This document shows positions 63,660-64,000 of a stretch of 64,000 nucleotides of DNA, in pieces; position 1 is the stretch's first letter, and each line of letters starts with the position of its first letter. Source of the DNA: Hyphococcus sp. Lineage in GTDB: Bacteria; Pseudomonadota; Alphaproteobacteria; Caulobacterales; Parvularculaceae. The notes under the pieces were generated by a model. The model had not been told where the DNA came from, ran no database searches, and saw only the letters and a program-made list of their open reading frames with translations. A program made the translations under genes and the position numbers. Location of the stretch: NCBI GenBank assembly GCA_028284345.1, contig JANQRY010000006.1:186001-250000 (forward strand), read 5' to 3'.

Positions 63660-64000
63660 ATGAGAACTGCTTCACTTCACCTGCTTTTTTGGGCCTTGGC
63701 TTTTACTGTTTCCTGCCAGAACCAGATAGAGAGTGATGAAGCGGTTAAAAACGCTATTATAGCAACAACGCAGCCCGAAACACTGAGACCAGTTGAGATG
63801 GGAGAGCATGTTCGTAGCTTGCTCGAAGCCCAAGACTACCATGAAGCGCGCATTTGGTATTTTCGGGGATTTGCGAGATCTTCTGTAGAAAGTGAACTCA
63901 CTGACAACTACGCCCTTACGGCATTTAGCCAGCATGCCAAGTCGACGCCGAAGTTCAAGCACATCATAGATATTGAAATCGAAACACTTCGGGCTGTCGT
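63660..64000 (+). CDS. Putative lipoprotein, cut by window edge
   Basis: The reading frame is open from ATG 63660 to the end of the window (113 codons) and is missing from the track because no stop is reached. GGGAG lies eight bases upstream. The N-terminus MRTASLHLLFWALAFTVSCQN is a lipoprotein signal with lipobox TVSC. The rest is hydrophilic (SLLEAQDYHEARIWYFRGFARSSVES) and resembles a helical, perhaps TPR-like, region. GC content is clearly lower than in core genes, suggesting transfer. No family is recognised. Confidence 0.65.
   Translation, partial: MRTASLHLLFWALAFTVSCQNQIESDEAVKNAIIATTQPETLRPVEMGEHVRSLLEAQDYHEARIWYFRGFARSSVESELTDNYALTAFSQHAKSTPKFKHIIDIEIETLRAV

Overview
The window is chromosomal DNA of a GC-rich, free-living alphaproteobacterium. 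Supporting signs are a MipZ division-site ATPase, an RNase E with an acidic insertion in its S1 region and a C-terminal GWW motif, a cytochrome bc1 operon in petA-petB-petC order, an RF2 with the SPYDSN form of the codon-reading loop, the conserved amiC-mrcA-prfB order, alphaproteobacterial DUF1244/DUF1467/DUF1489 proteins, and a TTAA-N7-TTAA CtrA-type box. The combination suggests a Caulobacterales/Hyphomonadales/Parvularculales-like lineage. That placement is inference. No rRNA, tRNA, CRISPR array, transposase or integrase was seen.

Layout. 1-667: end of malate synthase G and a DUF1244 protein. 825-5490: a compact molybdenum-cofactor cluster moaA-moaD-moaE-moaB-moaC, an inverted-repeat element, then moeA-mobA; a diverged copy of the repeat follows mobA. 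5699-8930: a fungal-type cytosine deaminase divergent from upp (pyrimidine salvage), a questin-oxidase-like protein and a DsbA-like thiol oxidoreductase. 8972-20026: a BepA-like protease, rne, then amiC-mrcA-prfB (cell wall and translation termination), interrupted by a small reverse-strand gene and a gene fragment. prfB carries a programmed +1 frameshift that the ORF track misses. 20023-30890: a deiminase-family lipoprotein, then nuoJKLMN-birA-coaX-rnj-DUF1467. 30973-41810: mgtE, a frameshifted PEP-CTERM-like gene, a membrane-anchored lysozyme, envelope lipoproteins, a PapD-like chaperone, mipZ with a Tim14-like J-protein, a methyltransferase, a dienelactone hydrolase and pyk. 41893-44722: cytochrome bc1 operon. 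44883-48534: trmL, ndk, small membrane proteins, a sterol-desaturase-family protein and an EF-hand protein. 48725-51828: a phage-shock (Psp) locus with pspF divergent from a sigma-54 promoter driving a 41-aa membrane protein, pspA, pspB and pspC. 51937-53016: Ppx/GppA.

53017-64000 looks accessory. It has a TonB-dependent receptor closed by a strong terminator, then an ECF sigma / FecR / STN-containing receptor surface-signalling trio, an SRPBCC protein, a divergent OsmC-like protein, a GST that resembles the LinD/PcpC reductive dechlorinases, and an AT-richer partial lipoprotein at the edge. Its most unusual feature is the signalling receptor. It appears to be an STN module joined in frame to a complete second receptor precursor that has its own Shine-Dalgarno site, GTG start and signal peptide, and the whole gene is preceded by a 21-codon leader ORF. 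One gene could therefore yield both a signalling and a non-signalling receptor.

Several genes were recovered that the ORF track does not list or lists with the wrong start: the 23-codon prfB front part, small membrane proteins at 46335, 49981 and 51664, the leader ORF at 57744, the partial lipoprotein at 63660, and revised non-ATG starts for the DsbA-like, SPOR, MipZ and TrmL genes.
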